Part shown: positions 1 to 8,498 of the stretch, piece after piece
How positions within the stretch are numbered: the stretch's first letter is position 1
Layout of the letters: the number at the start of each line of letters is the position of its first letter
Notes under the pieces: model-generated
What the model saw: the letters and a program-made list of their open reading frames with translations, nothing else
Told to the model about the DNA's origin: nothing
Database searches by the model: none
Translations under genes and position numbers: made by a program
From: Thiemannella venezuelensis
GTDB taxonomy: Bacteria > Actinomycetota > Actinomycetes > Streptosporangiales > Streptosporangiaceae
Direction: 5' to 3'
Length of the DNA: 64,000 nucleotides
NCBI RefSeq assembly: GCF_014203605.1
Contig: NZ_JACHJJ010000031.1
Span: 1 to 64,000, forward strand

Positions 1-761
1 TCGCGGCGGTTCATGGCCAGGCGCACGGTCAGGTCGCCGCGGGCCAGCCGGCCCAGCGCGGCCACCACGGTGCCCAGCGGACGCACCACCGACCGGGTGC
101 CCAGGACGCTGAGGACGGCCGCGACCAGCAGCGCGACGACCAGCGTGCCGAGCAGGACCGACTCACTGGCGGACTCGACGTCGGCGATCTCCTGCTCCAG
201 GGCGGCGATGCGCTTGTCGATGGACGCCCGCAGCTCGGCGCTGACCTCGACGCCCAGGGCCCACGCCTCGCTGGACGGGCCGCCGTTGATGTTCTCCAGG
301 GCCGCGGTCCGGGCCTGGAGGGTGTCCTGGGCGAGCAGCTCCATGATCTTCTCGTCCTCGACGAAGAAGCCCTCCCAGGCGGGCCTGAGCTTGTCGAAGC
401 GCGCCCGCTCGGCCTCGGTCAGGTACTCGACGTGGGTGGCGTCGATCGCCTCGAAGAGCGCCTTCTTGCTCTCCAGCTCGCCCTCGCGGTTCATCGAGTC
501 CGGTGCGGTGGCCGCCTTGCCTCCGTACACTCCGGCGTCGGCCACCACCAGGCCCTGCCAGCCCGTGACGTCGGCGACGTGGTAGGCGAACGTCTGGATG
601 TCGTCCTTGACCTGCTCCAGCTGGTCCATCCGGGCGTTGATGTCGCTCTGGCGCGCCAGGCCCCAGTAGCCGACGCCGACGGCGGCGACGATGAGCAGGG
701 AGACCAGCAGGAAGGACAGGCCCAGTCGCTTCCCGACTGCCAGGTTGCGCAAACTGTGCAT
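1..761 (-). CDS. Methyl-accepting chemotaxis protein, N-terminal part (cut by window edge)
   Basis: This is the start of a chemoreceptor whose C-terminal signalling domain lies beyond the left edge. The ATG ending at 761 is preceded by GAGGAA about 5 nt upstream. The visible 250 or so residues hold a short cytoplasmic N-terminus, a first membrane helix (about residues 13-33), an extracellular helical sensor region and a second membrane helix. A HAMP-like stretch follows (RPLGTVVAALGRLARGDLTV). It lies 160 nt downstream of the RsbW-like gene on the same strand and may be cotranscribed. The ligand is unknown. A histidine kinase with the same N-terminal architecture cannot be excluded because the output domain is not visible. 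Confidence 0.75.
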   Translation of the reverse strand, partial: MHSLRNLAVGKRLGLSFLLVSLLIVAAVGVGYWGLARQSDINARMDQLEQVKDDIQTFAYHVADVTGWQGLVVADAGVYGGKAATAPDSMNREGELESKKALFEAIDATHVEYLTEAERARFDKLRPAWEGFFVEDEKIMELLAQDTLQARTAALENINGGPSSEAWALGVEVSAELRASIDKRIAALEQEIADVESASESVLLGTLVVALLVAAVLSVLGTRSVVRPLGTVVAALGRLARGDLTVRLAMNRR

Positions 762-920
762 AACGGTTCCTCAGATCGAGTGAGTGGCCCCCGCGGGGGG
801 CGTGTGAAACAGGTCGGCGTGGAAGGGGAGGATCCGGGGCGGAGGGGCGTCCGGGTCCGGAAGGGGGTCGCCGCGGTCGCGGTACGGCGGCGACCCCGGG
901 GCCGGGTCGGGAGGGTCGGG

Positions 921-1445
921 TCAGGCCCTTCTCCGCAGGCTGAGGCCGTCGGCTCCGGCCATCGCACGGCCGTCGTAGGGCAGCTCGAACCAGACGATCC
1001 GCCCCGATGCGTCGCCGGACTGGCCCCAGCGCGCCGCGCACAGCTCCACGATCGCCAGACCCCGGCCGCCGGGCAGCTGCTCGGCGTCGAGGTCGATCAG
1101 GCGCACCCGGGGGGCTCCGAGCAGGGTGCCCTCGTCGGTCACCTCGACCCGCAGGAACGAGGCGGCGCAGTACACGCTGACCTCGAAGGATCCGCCGTTG
1201 CCGCTCTCGGTGTGCCGTACGGCGTTGCCGGCGAGCTCCGAGGTCAGCAGGACCGCGGACTCCGTCGTCGCGCACTCGCCCACGGCCAGCGCCACGAAGC
1301 TCCTGGCATGCCGTACCTGCTCGGGCAGGCCGGCGAAGCGGCGGCGGGCCAGGAGCGTCAGCGGCGTCGGGGGCACCGGCGTTCCGCCGGCACCCTGGCC
1401 CGGGCGCTGAGGCGCGGTCCGGACGTGATTCTTGTCATCGGGCAT
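921..1445 (-). CDS. RsbW/SpoIIAB-like ATP-binding regulatory protein (HATPase_c)
   Basis: 174 aa. A single GHKL ATPase domain of the anti-sigma-factor/serine kinase type. The N-box is ELAGNAVRHTE (about residue 70) and the G1 box is VEVTDEG. A GGRGLAIVE segment acts as the glycine-rich lid. Members of this family are very numerous in actinomycetes and bind or phosphorylate anti-sigma antagonists. There is no DNA-binding or membrane segment. It lies 14 nt downstream of the 64-aa gene and upstream of the partial chemoreceptor, suggesting one operon. No sigma factor or antagonist gene is adjacent, so its partner is unknown. Confidence 0.85.
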   Translation of the reverse strand: MPDDKNHVRTAPQRPGQGAGGTPVPPTPLTLLARRRFAGLPEQVRHARSFVALAVGECATTESAVLLTSELAGNAVRHTESGNGGSFEVSVYCAASFLRVEVTDEGTLLGAPRVRLIDLDAEQLPGGRGLAIVELCAARWGQSGDASGRIVWFELPYDGRAMAGADGLSLRRRA

Positions 1446-1459
1446 GGTTCGTCACACGT

Positions 1460-1654
1460 TCAGATGAGCGCGATGTCCTGCTCGACGGCGGTGGCCATCA
1501 AGTAGAGCTCGAACCACGTCTCGTCGTCGACGGAATCGGGGATCCAGGACGAGCGCACCTTGTGGCGCTCCTCCTCGTACTGCAGGGCGTACATGCGTAG
1601 CTCACGAGCCCAGCGAGAGTCGATCCTTCGTACGATCGAATCGAAATCCGGCAT
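1460..1654 (-). CDS. Small hypothetical protein, 64 aa
   Basis: I do not recognise this family. The ATG is preceded by GAGGAG with good spacing, and codon use is typical of the genome, so it is probably real. The protein is charged and soluble, with no membrane segment or cysteines and several Trp, Tyr and Arg residues (motif RWARELRMYALQYEEE). It is the first gene of a unit that continues into the RsbW-like ATPase. That position suggests a small partner or regulator of the ATPase, which is inference only. Confidence 0.6.
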   Translation of the reverse strand: MPDFDSIVRRIDSRWARELRMYALQYEEERHKVRSSWIPDSVDDETWFELYLMATAVEQDIALI

Positions 1655-1766
1655 CGCTTCATCTCCTCAATCCGTTGAGAAATCCGGCTGTCAATCCCTT
1701 GACATCAGCGATCCCGTTCGCGGTCCGGTTCCGTCCGGACGCCGGGTATGGGTCGCCACTCCGACA

Positions 1767-1791
1767 TTCGGCAAGGGCGGCGACGACTGAA
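1767..1791 (-). promoter_or_regulatory. Weak candidate flagellar-sigma promoter
   Basis: Read on the minus strand this is TTCA, 15 nt, GCCGAA. It resembles the CTCA-N16-NCCGAT sites elsewhere in the window but differs in the -35 element, the spacing and the last -10 base. It lies about 110 nt upstream of the 64-aa gene that heads the ATPase/chemoreceptor unit. Confidence 0.3.
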
Positions 1792-1951
1792 GTTGTCGTT
1801 GGGGTGCTTTTCGGGAGCGATCTCCCGTGCGTGCCGGTCCGTCACCTTCCGAATTCGGTTGGTAGCATGCTGAAACGGAGTGTCCGGATGGGGGATCCGG
1901 TTCCCACTCCCCAGGCGATCCCGATCAGGGGCGGAGATCGGATGGTGGACG

Positions 1952-2314
1952 GTGGCGCAGCCTCGCGTACTCGTGATCGACGATGAGCAGGACGTCCTGG
2001 ACCTCATGACCCGTCACCTCGGCGGGCTGGGCTGCGAGGTCCGGACGGCCGGGACCGGCGAACTCGGGCTGTCCCTCGCCATCAGGGATCCGCCGGACCT
2101 CATCGTCCTCGACGTCCGCCTGCCCGGCGTCGACGGCCGGGAGGTGGCGCGGGCGCTGCGGGCCGATTCCCGGACCCGGGGCTGCAGGATCCTCGTCATG
2201 TCGGTCCTCGACGCCGAGGACCTGGTCGACATCGATGCCGACGCCGTGCTGCCCAAGCCGTTCCGGCGTGCCGACATCAAGAAAGCCGTGGACTCACTGT
2301 GGGGGGTGGAGTGA
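1952..2314 (+). CDS. Stand-alone response regulator receiver protein
   Basis: 120 aa from GTG 1952. The open frame extends upstream to 1880, but similarity to receivers begins at this GTG. The domain has the acidic pair (VIDDEQD), a phosphoacceptor Asp in VLDVRLPG, Ser in LVMSVLD and the conserved Lys in LPKPF. No output domain follows, so it acts as a single-domain CheY/Spo0F-like relay. It is the first gene of a tight operon of a second receiver, a HEAT protein, a glycosyltransferase and a kinase. The likely phosphodonor is that kinase. The start is uncertain because no strong Shine-Dalgarno is visible. Confidence 0.8.
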   Translation: MAQPRVLVIDDEQDVLDLMTRHLGGLGCEVRTAGTGELGLSLAIRDPPDLIVLDVRLPGVDGREVARALRADSRTRGCRILVMSVLDAEDLVDIDADAVLPKPFRRADIKKAVDSLWGVE

Positions 2315-2317
2315 CCG

Positions 2318-2692
2318 GTGGCCATCGTTCTCGTCGCGGAAGACGACGCCGACATCCGAGACCTGATCATCTTCAAGCTGGAGCAGACGGGGCACGCCGT
2401 CACGGCGGTGGGAGATGGGTTGTCGGCGCTGAAGGCGGCGCGCGAGCAGACCCCCGACATCATCCTCCTGGACGTCATGATGCCCGGCATGTCCGGCATT
2501 GACGTCTGCCGGGAGCTGCGGCGGATCCCTGAGACGGCGGGCCTGCCGATCATCCTGCTCACCGCGCGCGCCCAGGAGAGCGACGTCGCGACCGGGCTGA
2601 CCGCCGGGGCCGACGACTACATCGTCAAACCGTTCAGCCCCAGGGTGCTGGCCGACCGGGTGCACTCCGTGCTGACCAGGACGCGGGCTTGA
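2318..2692 (+). CDS. Response regulator receiver protein
   Basis: 124 aa from a GTG preceded by GGTGGAG, 3 nt after the previous stop. Complete receiver: acidic residues in VAEDDADIR, phosphoacceptor Asp in ILLDVMMPGMSG, Thr in LLTARAQ and Lys in YIVKPF. There is no output domain. It is a typical CheY-like relay protein and more canonical than the upstream receiver. Its stop codon overlaps the TTG start of the HEAT-repeat gene, so translation is coupled. It probably transmits the signal of the operon's sensor kinase to the polysaccharide synthase module; the actual target is inference. Confidence 0.88.
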   Translation: MAIVLVAEDDADIRDLIIFKLEQTGHAVTAVGDGLSALKAAREQTPDIILLDVMMPGMSGIDVCRELRRIPETAGLPIILLTARAQESDVATGLTAGADDYIVKPFSPRVLADRVHSVLTRTRA

Positions 2693-3792
2693 GCACAGCC
2701 CAGCTGGTCTCCCTCACGCTGGCCATGCTGGCCGGCGCGGTGACCCTGCTCGGCCTGGTGATCGTCACCGGACGGGCCCTGCACCGCAGGCGGACCAGGA
2801 GGGACGCCCGCCTGGCCGCGGACTTCCGCCCCCTGCTGCTGGAACTCACCGGCGGCGACGACGACATCGACGAGCCGCTCCGGCGGCTGGCGGCCCTGGA
2901 CCGGCGCCGCTGGCGGGCGGTCGAGCCCAGCGCGATCTCCCTGCTCACCAAGGTCAGCGGGCACGCCCACGCGGCGCTGGTGAGCCTGTTCGCGCAGCGC
3001 GGGCTCGCCCGTGCCGCGCTGCGCGACCTGGATCGCTTCGGGGCGGTACGGCGGGCCACCGCGGCCCACGTGCTGGGGCTCATGGGCCATACCGAGGCCG
3101 CCCCCGCCCTGGCCGGGCTGCTGTCCGACCGCAGCCCCGAGGTCCGGGCCGTCGCCGCGCGGGCCCTGGGCCAGATCGGGGCGGCCGAGGCCGCCGATCC
3201 GCTCCTCGCCTCGCTGGCCGCCGGCGGAGGAGTCCCCTTCCACCTGGTCGCCCAGTCGCTGATCCGGCTCGGCCCCGGCGCCCGTCCCGCCCTGGCGAAG
3301 GCGCTGTACCATCCCGAGGCCGCGGTCCGGGCCGTCGCGGCGGAGGTGCTCGGGCTCACCGGTGCCGTCGAGACCGCCCGGGTCCTGATCGGGGTGCTGG
3401 CCGGGGACCCCTCCGGAGAGGTCCGGGTGCGGACGGCGCGGTCGCTCGGCCGGCTGGGCACGCCGGTCTGCCTGGAGGCTCTCATCCACGCCACCGGGCC
3501 CGCCCACCCGCACGCCGTACGGGTCGAGGCGGCGACCGCGCTCGGGGACCTCGGCTCCCCCCGGGCGGTGCCGGCGCTGTGCGACCTGCTGGGCGACCCG
3601 CAGTACCACGTCGCGCACAACGCCGCGCGCTCCCTGGCCCGCCTGGGCAGCGGGCCGGCCATGGCGGTGCTGGCCGAGACGGTCGCCGAGCGGCCGGGCA
3701 CGACGGCGGCCGGGCACGCCTGGGAGGCCCTCGCCGTCCTGGACCTCCAGGCCGGACAGCTCCGGAGGCCGCCGACGGCCCCGGTGTCGTGA
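2689..3792 (+). CDS. Membrane-anchored HEAT-repeat protein
   Basis: 367 aa from TTG 2689, overlapping the upstream stop. Residues 5-27 form one membrane helix, followed by a basic stretch (HRRRTRRDARL). The rest is a cytoplasmic array of about seven HEAT/PBS-lyase-type helical repeats, with recurring units such as VRAVAARALGQIGAAEAADPLL and VRVRTARSLGRLGTPVCLEAL. Such repeats are protein-binding scaffolds. The gene sits between two receivers and a processive glycosyltransferase, so a regulatory scaffold linking phosphorylated receivers to the synthase is plausible but unproven. Confidence 0.85.
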   Translation: MSTAQLVSLTLAMLAGAVTLLGLVIVTGRALHRRRTRRDARLAADFRPLLLELTGGDDDIDEPLRRLAALDRRRWRAVEPSAISLLTKVSGHAHAALVSLFAQRGLARAALRDLDRFGAVRRATAAHVLGLMGHTEAAPALAGLLSDRSPEVRAVAARALGQIGAAEAADPLLASLAAGGGVPFHLVAQSLIRLGPGARPALAKALYHPEAAVRAVAAEVLGLTGAVETARVLIGVLAGDPSGEVRVRTARSLGRLGTPVCLEALIHATGPAHPHAVRVEAATALGDLGSPRAVPALCDLLGDPQYHVAHNAARSLARLGSGPAMAVLAETVAERPGTTAAGHAWEALAVLDLQAGQLRRPPTAPVS

Positions 3793-5373
3793 GTGCGTGC
3801 CTTGAGCGCGGCCGTGAACGTCCTCACCGCTCTGGGCACGCTGCCGGGCGGGCCCGCTGTCCAGGCGCTGCCGGAGGGGCTCGGCGTGCTGGCGTCGCCG
3901 GGCGGGTCCGGCGCCGTGGAGGCGGTCACGTCGGGCGTGCGGTGGGTGCTGGCCCTGATCAGCGCGATCGTGCTGGTCTACTCGGTGGCGATCAACACCA
4001 GCTACCTGGTCCTCATCTTCCTGGCGACCTGGGACGCGGTGCACTTCCACCGCCGCATGGCCTTCTCCGGCCAGGAGGACGTCTACGCCAACCCGCTCAC
4101 CCCGCCGGTCAGCGTGATCATGCCCGCCTACAACGAGGAGGCGGGCATCGCCGAGGCCGTGCGCTCGATGCTCTCGATGCGCTACCCGAGCGTCGAGGTG
4201 ATCGTCGTGGACGACGGCTCCAAGGACGGCACGTTCGAGCAGCTGCGCAAGGCGCACGACCTGGTGGAGATCCCTCGCGTCGTCCCCGACGACCTGCCGA
4301 TACGGGGCACGGTGCTCTCCACCCACGTGCCCGCCGACGGCTCCACCCCGCTGCTGGTGATCCGCAAGACCAACAGCGGCCGCGCCGACGCGCTCAACGT
4401 GGGCGTCAACTTCGCCCGCAACCCCCTGGTGTGCATGGTGGACGCCGACTCCCTGCTGGACCCCTCGGCGCTGCTCTCGGTGGCCAAGCCGTTCGCGGAC
4501 GACCCGCTGACCACGGTGGCCACCGGCGGGGTGGTGCGGATCGTCAACGACTGCGAGGTCGTCGGCGGGCGGGTGGCGCGGGTGCGGATGCCGCGCCGCT
4601 GGCTGGTCCGCATCCAGGTGATCGAGTATCTCCGGGCCTTCCTGCTGGGTCGTACCGGCTGGTCGCGCATCGGAGGCCTGCTCATCATCTCCGGGGCGTT
4701 CGGACTGTTCCGGCGCGATGCGCTGGTCGAGGTCGGCGGGCTGGACCCGGACTCCATCGGCGAGGACGCCGAGCTGGTGACGCGGCTCCACCGGCACCTG
4801 CGCGACCGGGGCCGCGCCTACCGGATCGTGTTCGTCTCCGAGCCGGTCTCCTGGACCGAGGCGCCCTCAACGACCGCCGTGCTGGCCCGGCAGCGGCGCC
4901 GCTGGTCGCGCGGGCTGGCCGAGCTGGTGTGGAAGCACCGCGGGATGGTGGGCAACCCCCGGTACGGGCGGGTCGGGCTGCTGGTCATGCCGTACTACGT
5001 ACTGTTCGAGCTGCTCGCGCCGGTGGTGAACCTGGGCGGGCTGGTGCTGGTCCCGTTCGCGCTGTGGACCGGCTCCATCAACGTCGACTTCGCCCTGGCG
5101 CTGCTGGTGGCCTCCTTCGGCTACGCGATCCTGGTCGCGTTCGTGGCGCTGGCCGTGGAGGAGTACGCCTTCCGCCGCTACAACCGCTGGCGGGATCTGG
5201 GCATCGCGGCGCTGGCGTCGGTCGCCGAGAATTTCGGGTATCGCCAGTTCAACGCCTGGTGGGGATTGCAGGGGATCTTTGCGGCGGTGCGCCGTACGAA
5301 GCAGGTCTGGGGGGTAATGACGCGGGAGGGGTTCTCGACTCCGGGCAAGTCCACGGGAGGAAAGACAGGATGA
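3793..5373 (+). CDS. Processive family 2 glycosyltransferase (PgaC/cellulose synthase-like)
   Basis: 526 aa, starting at GTG directly after the preceding stop. One membrane helix (about residues 50-75) precedes the catalytic domain. The domain has the GT-A motifs of processive synthases: IMPAYNEE, VDDGSKDG, the DxD-like VDADS, GEDAEL and the Q-x-x-R-W motif (QRRRW). Three or four membrane helices follow at the C-terminus. The family makes beta-linked polysaccharides such as poly-N-acetylglucosamine; the product here is unknown. No deacetylase is in this operon. The kinase start overlaps its stop (ATGA), so polymer synthesis is genetically tied to the two-component module. Confidence 0.88.
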   Translation: MRALSAAVNVLTALGTLPGGPAVQALPEGLGVLASPGGSGAVEAVTSGVRWVLALISAIVLVYSVAINTSYLVLIFLATWDAVHFHRRMAFSGQEDVYANPLTPPVSVIMPAYNEEAGIAEAVRSMLSMRYPSVEVIVVDDGSKDGTFEQLRKAHDLVEIPRVVPDDLPIRGTVLSTHVPADGSTPLLVIRKTNSGRADALNVGVNFARNPLVCMVDADSLLDPSALLSVAKPFADDPLTTVATGGVVRIVNDCEVVGGRVARVRMPRRWLVRIQVIEYLRAFLLGRTGWSRIGGLLIISGAFGLFRRDALVEVGGLDPDSIGEDAELVTRLHRHLRDRGRAYRIVFVSEPVSWTEAPSTTAVLARQRRRWSRGLAELVWKHRGMVGNPRYGRVGLLVMPYYVLFELLAPVVNLGGLVLVPFALWTGSINVDFALALLVASFGYAILVAFVALAVEEYAFRRYNRWRDLGIAALASVAENFGYRQFNAWWGLQGIFAAVRRTKQVWGVMTREGFSTPGKSTGGKTG

Positions 5374-7409
5374 AGTGGCTGAACCGCAGCGTCGGAAGGG
5401 CCCTGCGCGGCACTTTCGGGCTGCTCGTCGCACTCGTCCTGCTGTCCGGAGCCGTCGCGACGATCGAGTCGACCCGGCAGAGCGCCGCGCTGCAGCAGCT
5501 CTTCGACCACAACCTCCCCCTGCGGCTGAACAATCTCAAGCTGCGCTCGACGATGGGCGACGCCACCCGGGGGCTGCGCAACTACCTGCTCTACGAGCAA
5601 CCCAAGACCACCTACCTGGAGGCGCGCAACACCTACCCGCCGTACCTGGAGGCCCTGGTCCGGCGGGCCGACCGGCCCCAGGAGCGCCCGCTGATCGAGG
5701 ACCTCCGCCAGAAGGTCCTCGACTGGTTCGACTACGCCTCCCAGGCCGAGCGGGTGCGGCCGGGCGAGCCGCAGGTCCCGCAGTTCGCCGAGGGCAGCCG
5801 GTTGCGCTACGAGGAGATCCTGCGCTCCAGCGACGCCCTGGAGGCCCAGCTGACGCGCAGGACCGCGGAGCTCGACGAGCAGAGCGCCAGCAACCGGTTC
5901 TGGGGCACCGTCACGACCATCGTCTTCGCCGTGATCGCCGGCGCCATCGCACTGATCACCGCGATCCGGGCCTACCGGGTGCTGGTGCCCCCGCTCGCGG
6001 CCATGGGCGGCACCCTGGGACGGCTCACCGCGGGGGACCACGCGGCGCGTGCACCCTGCGGGGAGGGGCCGACCGAGATCCGGCAGCTGGGTACCGCCAT
6101 CAACATGCTGGCCGACGAGAGCGACCGGCTGCGCGCCGCCGAACGGGAGCGCGCCCGCCTGGCCCAGGTGGCGCACGAGGCGGCCGCGCGCATCCGCCGG
6201 ACCCTCGACGCCGAGGACGTCGTCCGCGAGGCGGCGGCGGCCCTCGGCGCCAAGCTCCCCGCCGACCGGGTGTTCGTCCAGCTCATCCGCGAAGGCATGA
6301 TCGGTGCGGCGGAGGTGGAGTGGTCGGGCGGGCGGCTGGTCGAGGACGTCGTCCAGCTCCCGTCCGTCCCCGCCCGGGAGGCCGAGGAGGTCTACCACCG
6401 GGGCGTCACCCCGACCGGATCCACCGCCGACCCGCCCGGCTACATCCCCGAGGCCTCCGCCCGCGCGCTCCGCGAGCTGGGCGACAAGCAGTTCCTCTTC
6501 GTCCCGTTCGGTGTGGGCGACAAGCTGCTCGGCAGCATCCTGCTCACCCGGTCCACCTCCAAGGGGCTCTGGAGCACCGACGAGATGGAGGCGGTCAAGG
6601 TCGTCGGCACCGACCTGGGGCGAGGGCTGGAGCAGGCCAGCCTGTACAGCCGGGAGCGGGAGCTGGTCAAGGAGCTGCGGGCCCTGGACTCGGCCAAGAC
6701 CGACTTCATGTCCACCGTCTCCCACGAGCTGCGCTCCCCGCTGACCAGCATCGCCGGCTACCTGGAGATCCTGCGCGACGAGGAGGCGGGCGAGATCAAC
6801 CCCGCGCAGGACCGCATGCTCGACGCCATCGACCGCAACACCACGCGCCTGCGGCTGCTCATCGAGGACCTCCTGACGCTCTCGCGCATCGAGGCGGGCG
6901 CCTTCCGCAGCCTGAAGCAGCGGACGAACCTGTGCGAGGTCGTGGAGGGAGCCGTCGCCACCATGCGGCCCACCGCGGACAAGGCCCAGGTCGGCCTGGA
7001 GGTCGACTGCGCCGACGGCTCGATCGCCGTCGACGGGGATCCCAACCAGCTCGACCGCGCCATGGTCAACCTGCTGTCCAACGCCGTCAAGTTCACCCGG
7101 GCGGGCGGGAGCGTGAGCGTCCGCGTCGCCGTGGAGGGCGACCAGGCCGTGGTGGCCGTCGCCGACACCGGCATCGGCATCCCGGAGGAGGAGATGCCGC
7201 GGTTGTCCACCCGCTTCTTCCGCGCCTCCAACGCCACCGAGCTGTCGATCCCCGGAACCGGCCTCGGCCTGTCCATCGTGCGCAGCATCGTCGCCAACCA
7301 CTCGGGCGCCTTCGACCTGAAGTCCGAGGAGGGCCGGGGGACGACGGCGACGATACGGATCCCGGTGCGCACGAGCGAGCCGGCCGTTCCGGGGGCCGGC
7401 GCCGCCTGA
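5370..7409 (+). CDS. Sensor histidine kinase (TM-HAMP-GAF-HisKA-HATPase)
   Basis: 679 aa. ATG 5370 overlaps the glycosyltransferase stop and has GGGAGGAAAG upstream. Two membrane helices (about 13-32 and 177-197) bracket a helical CHASE3-like extracellular region. A HAMP domain, a GAF-like domain (about 270-425) and HisKA with the phospho-His near residue 452 (STVSHELRSPL) follow. The HATPase is complete: N-box NLLSNAVKFT, G1 VADTGIGIP, G2 GTGLGLSIV. It is probably the phosphodonor for the two receivers that open the operon. Confidence 0.92.
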   Translation: MKWLNRSVGRALRGTFGLLVALVLLSGAVATIESTRQSAALQQLFDHNLPLRLNNLKLRSTMGDATRGLRNYLLYEQPKTTYLEARNTYPPYLEALVRRADRPQERPLIEDLRQKVLDWFDYASQAERVRPGEPQVPQFAEGSRLRYEEILRSSDALEAQLTRRTAELDEQSASNRFWGTVTTIVFAVIAGAIALITAIRAYRVLVPPLAAMGGTLGRLTAGDHAARAPCGEGPTEIRQLGTAINMLADESDRLRAAERERARLAQVAHEAAARIRRTLDAEDVVREAAAALGAKLPADRVFVQLIREGMIGAAEVEWSGGRLVEDVVQLPSVPAREAEEVYHRGVTPTGSTADPPGYIPEASARALRELGDKQFLFVPFGVGDKLLGSILLTRSTSKGLWSTDEMEAVKVVGTDLGRGLEQASLYSRERELVKELRALDSAKTDFMSTVSHELRSPLTSIAGYLEILRDEEAGEINPAQDRMLDAIDRNTTRLRLLIEDLLTLSRIEAGAFRSLKQRTNLCEVVEGAVATMRPTADKAQVGLEVDCADGSIAVDGDPNQLDRAMVNLLSNAVKFTRAGGSVSVRVAVEGDQAVVAVADTGIGIPEEEMPRLSTRFFRASNATELSIPGTGLGLSIVRSIVANHSGAFDLKSEEGRGTTATIRIPVRTSEPAVPGAGAA

Positions 7410-7416
7410 GGGGCGG

Positions 7417-8298
7417 TCAGCGCACGCCGTACAGCTTCTTCATGGCGGTGTGGTCGCCGGCGCCGAGGGTGTGGGCCACGGAGCACGCGGGGATCGTCGA
7501 GGCCATGACCTGGGTGCCGTGCCGGGCGGGCGAGACGTGGTTCAGCCCGAAGGCGTGGCCCCACTCGTGGGTCAGCACGGACCGGACGTCGAAGGCGGAG
7601 GAGCACCGGGACGGCTTCGCGGTGAACCACTTGTACCGGGTGTTGACCGCGATGTCGGCGGAGACCACCTGCCCCGAGCGGGTCCACCAGGTGCAGGTGA
7701 CCGCGAGCGCGCTCGAACCGAGCCGCTTCCAGGAGACCACGCTGTAGCCGTCCTCCCTGCCGCAGGCCGCGGTGGAGGCGGCCGAGATGCCGGCCACGCG
7801 CTTCGTGGCGCCGCCGTACTTCTGGGTCACCTTGAACGGTCCGGGCAGACCGCACCCGTTCTGACCGCCGACCAGGGACTGGGCCGCCGCCCTGATCGAG
7901 GTGAGCGCCGAGCGCGAGACGGCGGAGGGGGCGCCGGAGGCGTTGTAGTACCACCTGAGGCCGCTCTTCACACGCCAGCCGGAGAGGGTGTGGGCGCCGT
8001 CGCGGCACTGGGCGCGGGCGGCGGCGGCGCCCAGGGCGCGTGAGCGCTCGGCCTTCGCCGAGCCCTTCGCTGCGGGCTCGACCGCCGAGGCGGTCCGGCC
8101 GTCCGGGTACACCGCGTCCATCTCGACCAGCAGTTCCTCTCCGGCGGGGACCTGCCCGCTTCCGGAGGGGAGGGCCGAGGCCGGAGCGGACCCGGGGCGC
8201 AGTTCGCCCACGGTCGTCGTCACCGACGCCACGAGAGTGGCGGCCACCGCGCACCCCGCGAGAACCACCGGCAGCACCCTGCCGACACGACTCCGCAC
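7417..8298 (-). CDS. Secreted zinc metalloprotease (HExxHxxxxxH type)
   Basis: 293 aa. I chose GTG at 8298 because AGGAG lies 7 nt upstream and the N-terminus then forms a clean signal peptide (about residues 5-28); the longer frame to 8355 starts at TTG with no ribosome site. Near residues 241-252 is HEWGHAFGLNH, the extended zinc site of metzincins, followed by a Met-turn-like VMAST. Paired cysteines fit an extracytoplasmic enzyme. A CTCA-N16-GCCGAT site lies about 90 nt upstream, suggesting expression with flagellar genes. The substrate is unknown; processing of spore-surface or flagellar proteins is a guess. Confidence 0.85.
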   Translation of the reverse strand: MRSRVGRVLPVVLAGCAVAATLVASVTTTVGELRPGSAPASALPSGSGQVPAGEELLVEMDAVYPDGRTASAVEPAAKGSAKAERSRALGAAAARAQCRDGAHTLSGWRVKSGLRWYYNASGAPSAVSRSALTSIRAAAQSLVGGQNGCGLPGPFKVTQKYGGATKRVAGISAASTAACGREDGYSVVSWKRLGSSALAVTCTWWTRSGQVVSADIAVNTRYKWFTAKPSRCSSAFDVRSVLTHEWGHAFGLNHVSPARHGTQVMASTIPACSVAHTLGAGDHTAMKKLYGVR

Positions 8299-8388
8299 CC
8301 CGGAACTCCTGACTCGCCTGGCCTGCCTGGCGAGAGAGGGTCGCCGGTCCGGCAAGAAGCGGCCGCAGCGGCACTTCTCGGCCGAACA

Positions 8389-8414
8389 ATCGGCAGGAAG
8401 CGGTCAGAACTGAG
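8389..8414 (-). promoter_or_regulatory. Flagellar-sigma-type promoter of the metalloprotease gene
   Basis: Read on the minus strand: CTCA, 16 nt, GCCGAT. It is identical in layout to the sites upstream of flhA and of two chemoreceptor genes. It lies about 90 nt upstream of the preferred GTG start at 8298. Confidence 0.65.
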
Positions 8415-8498
8415 GTGGAACGCCGGTTCCGGGACCTCGGGCGGCCGGCGGGTCCGCCGCGGTGGTCCCGCGGCCGTCGGCGCGGCGGGCAGGATTCC

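Noticed and set aside
2617-4797. 726-codon open frame on the minus strand opposite the HEAT and glycosyltransferase genes
   Set aside because: Low-complexity Arg/Gly/Pro-rich translation with no domain. The plus strand has clear conserved motifs, so this is a high-GC shadow frame.
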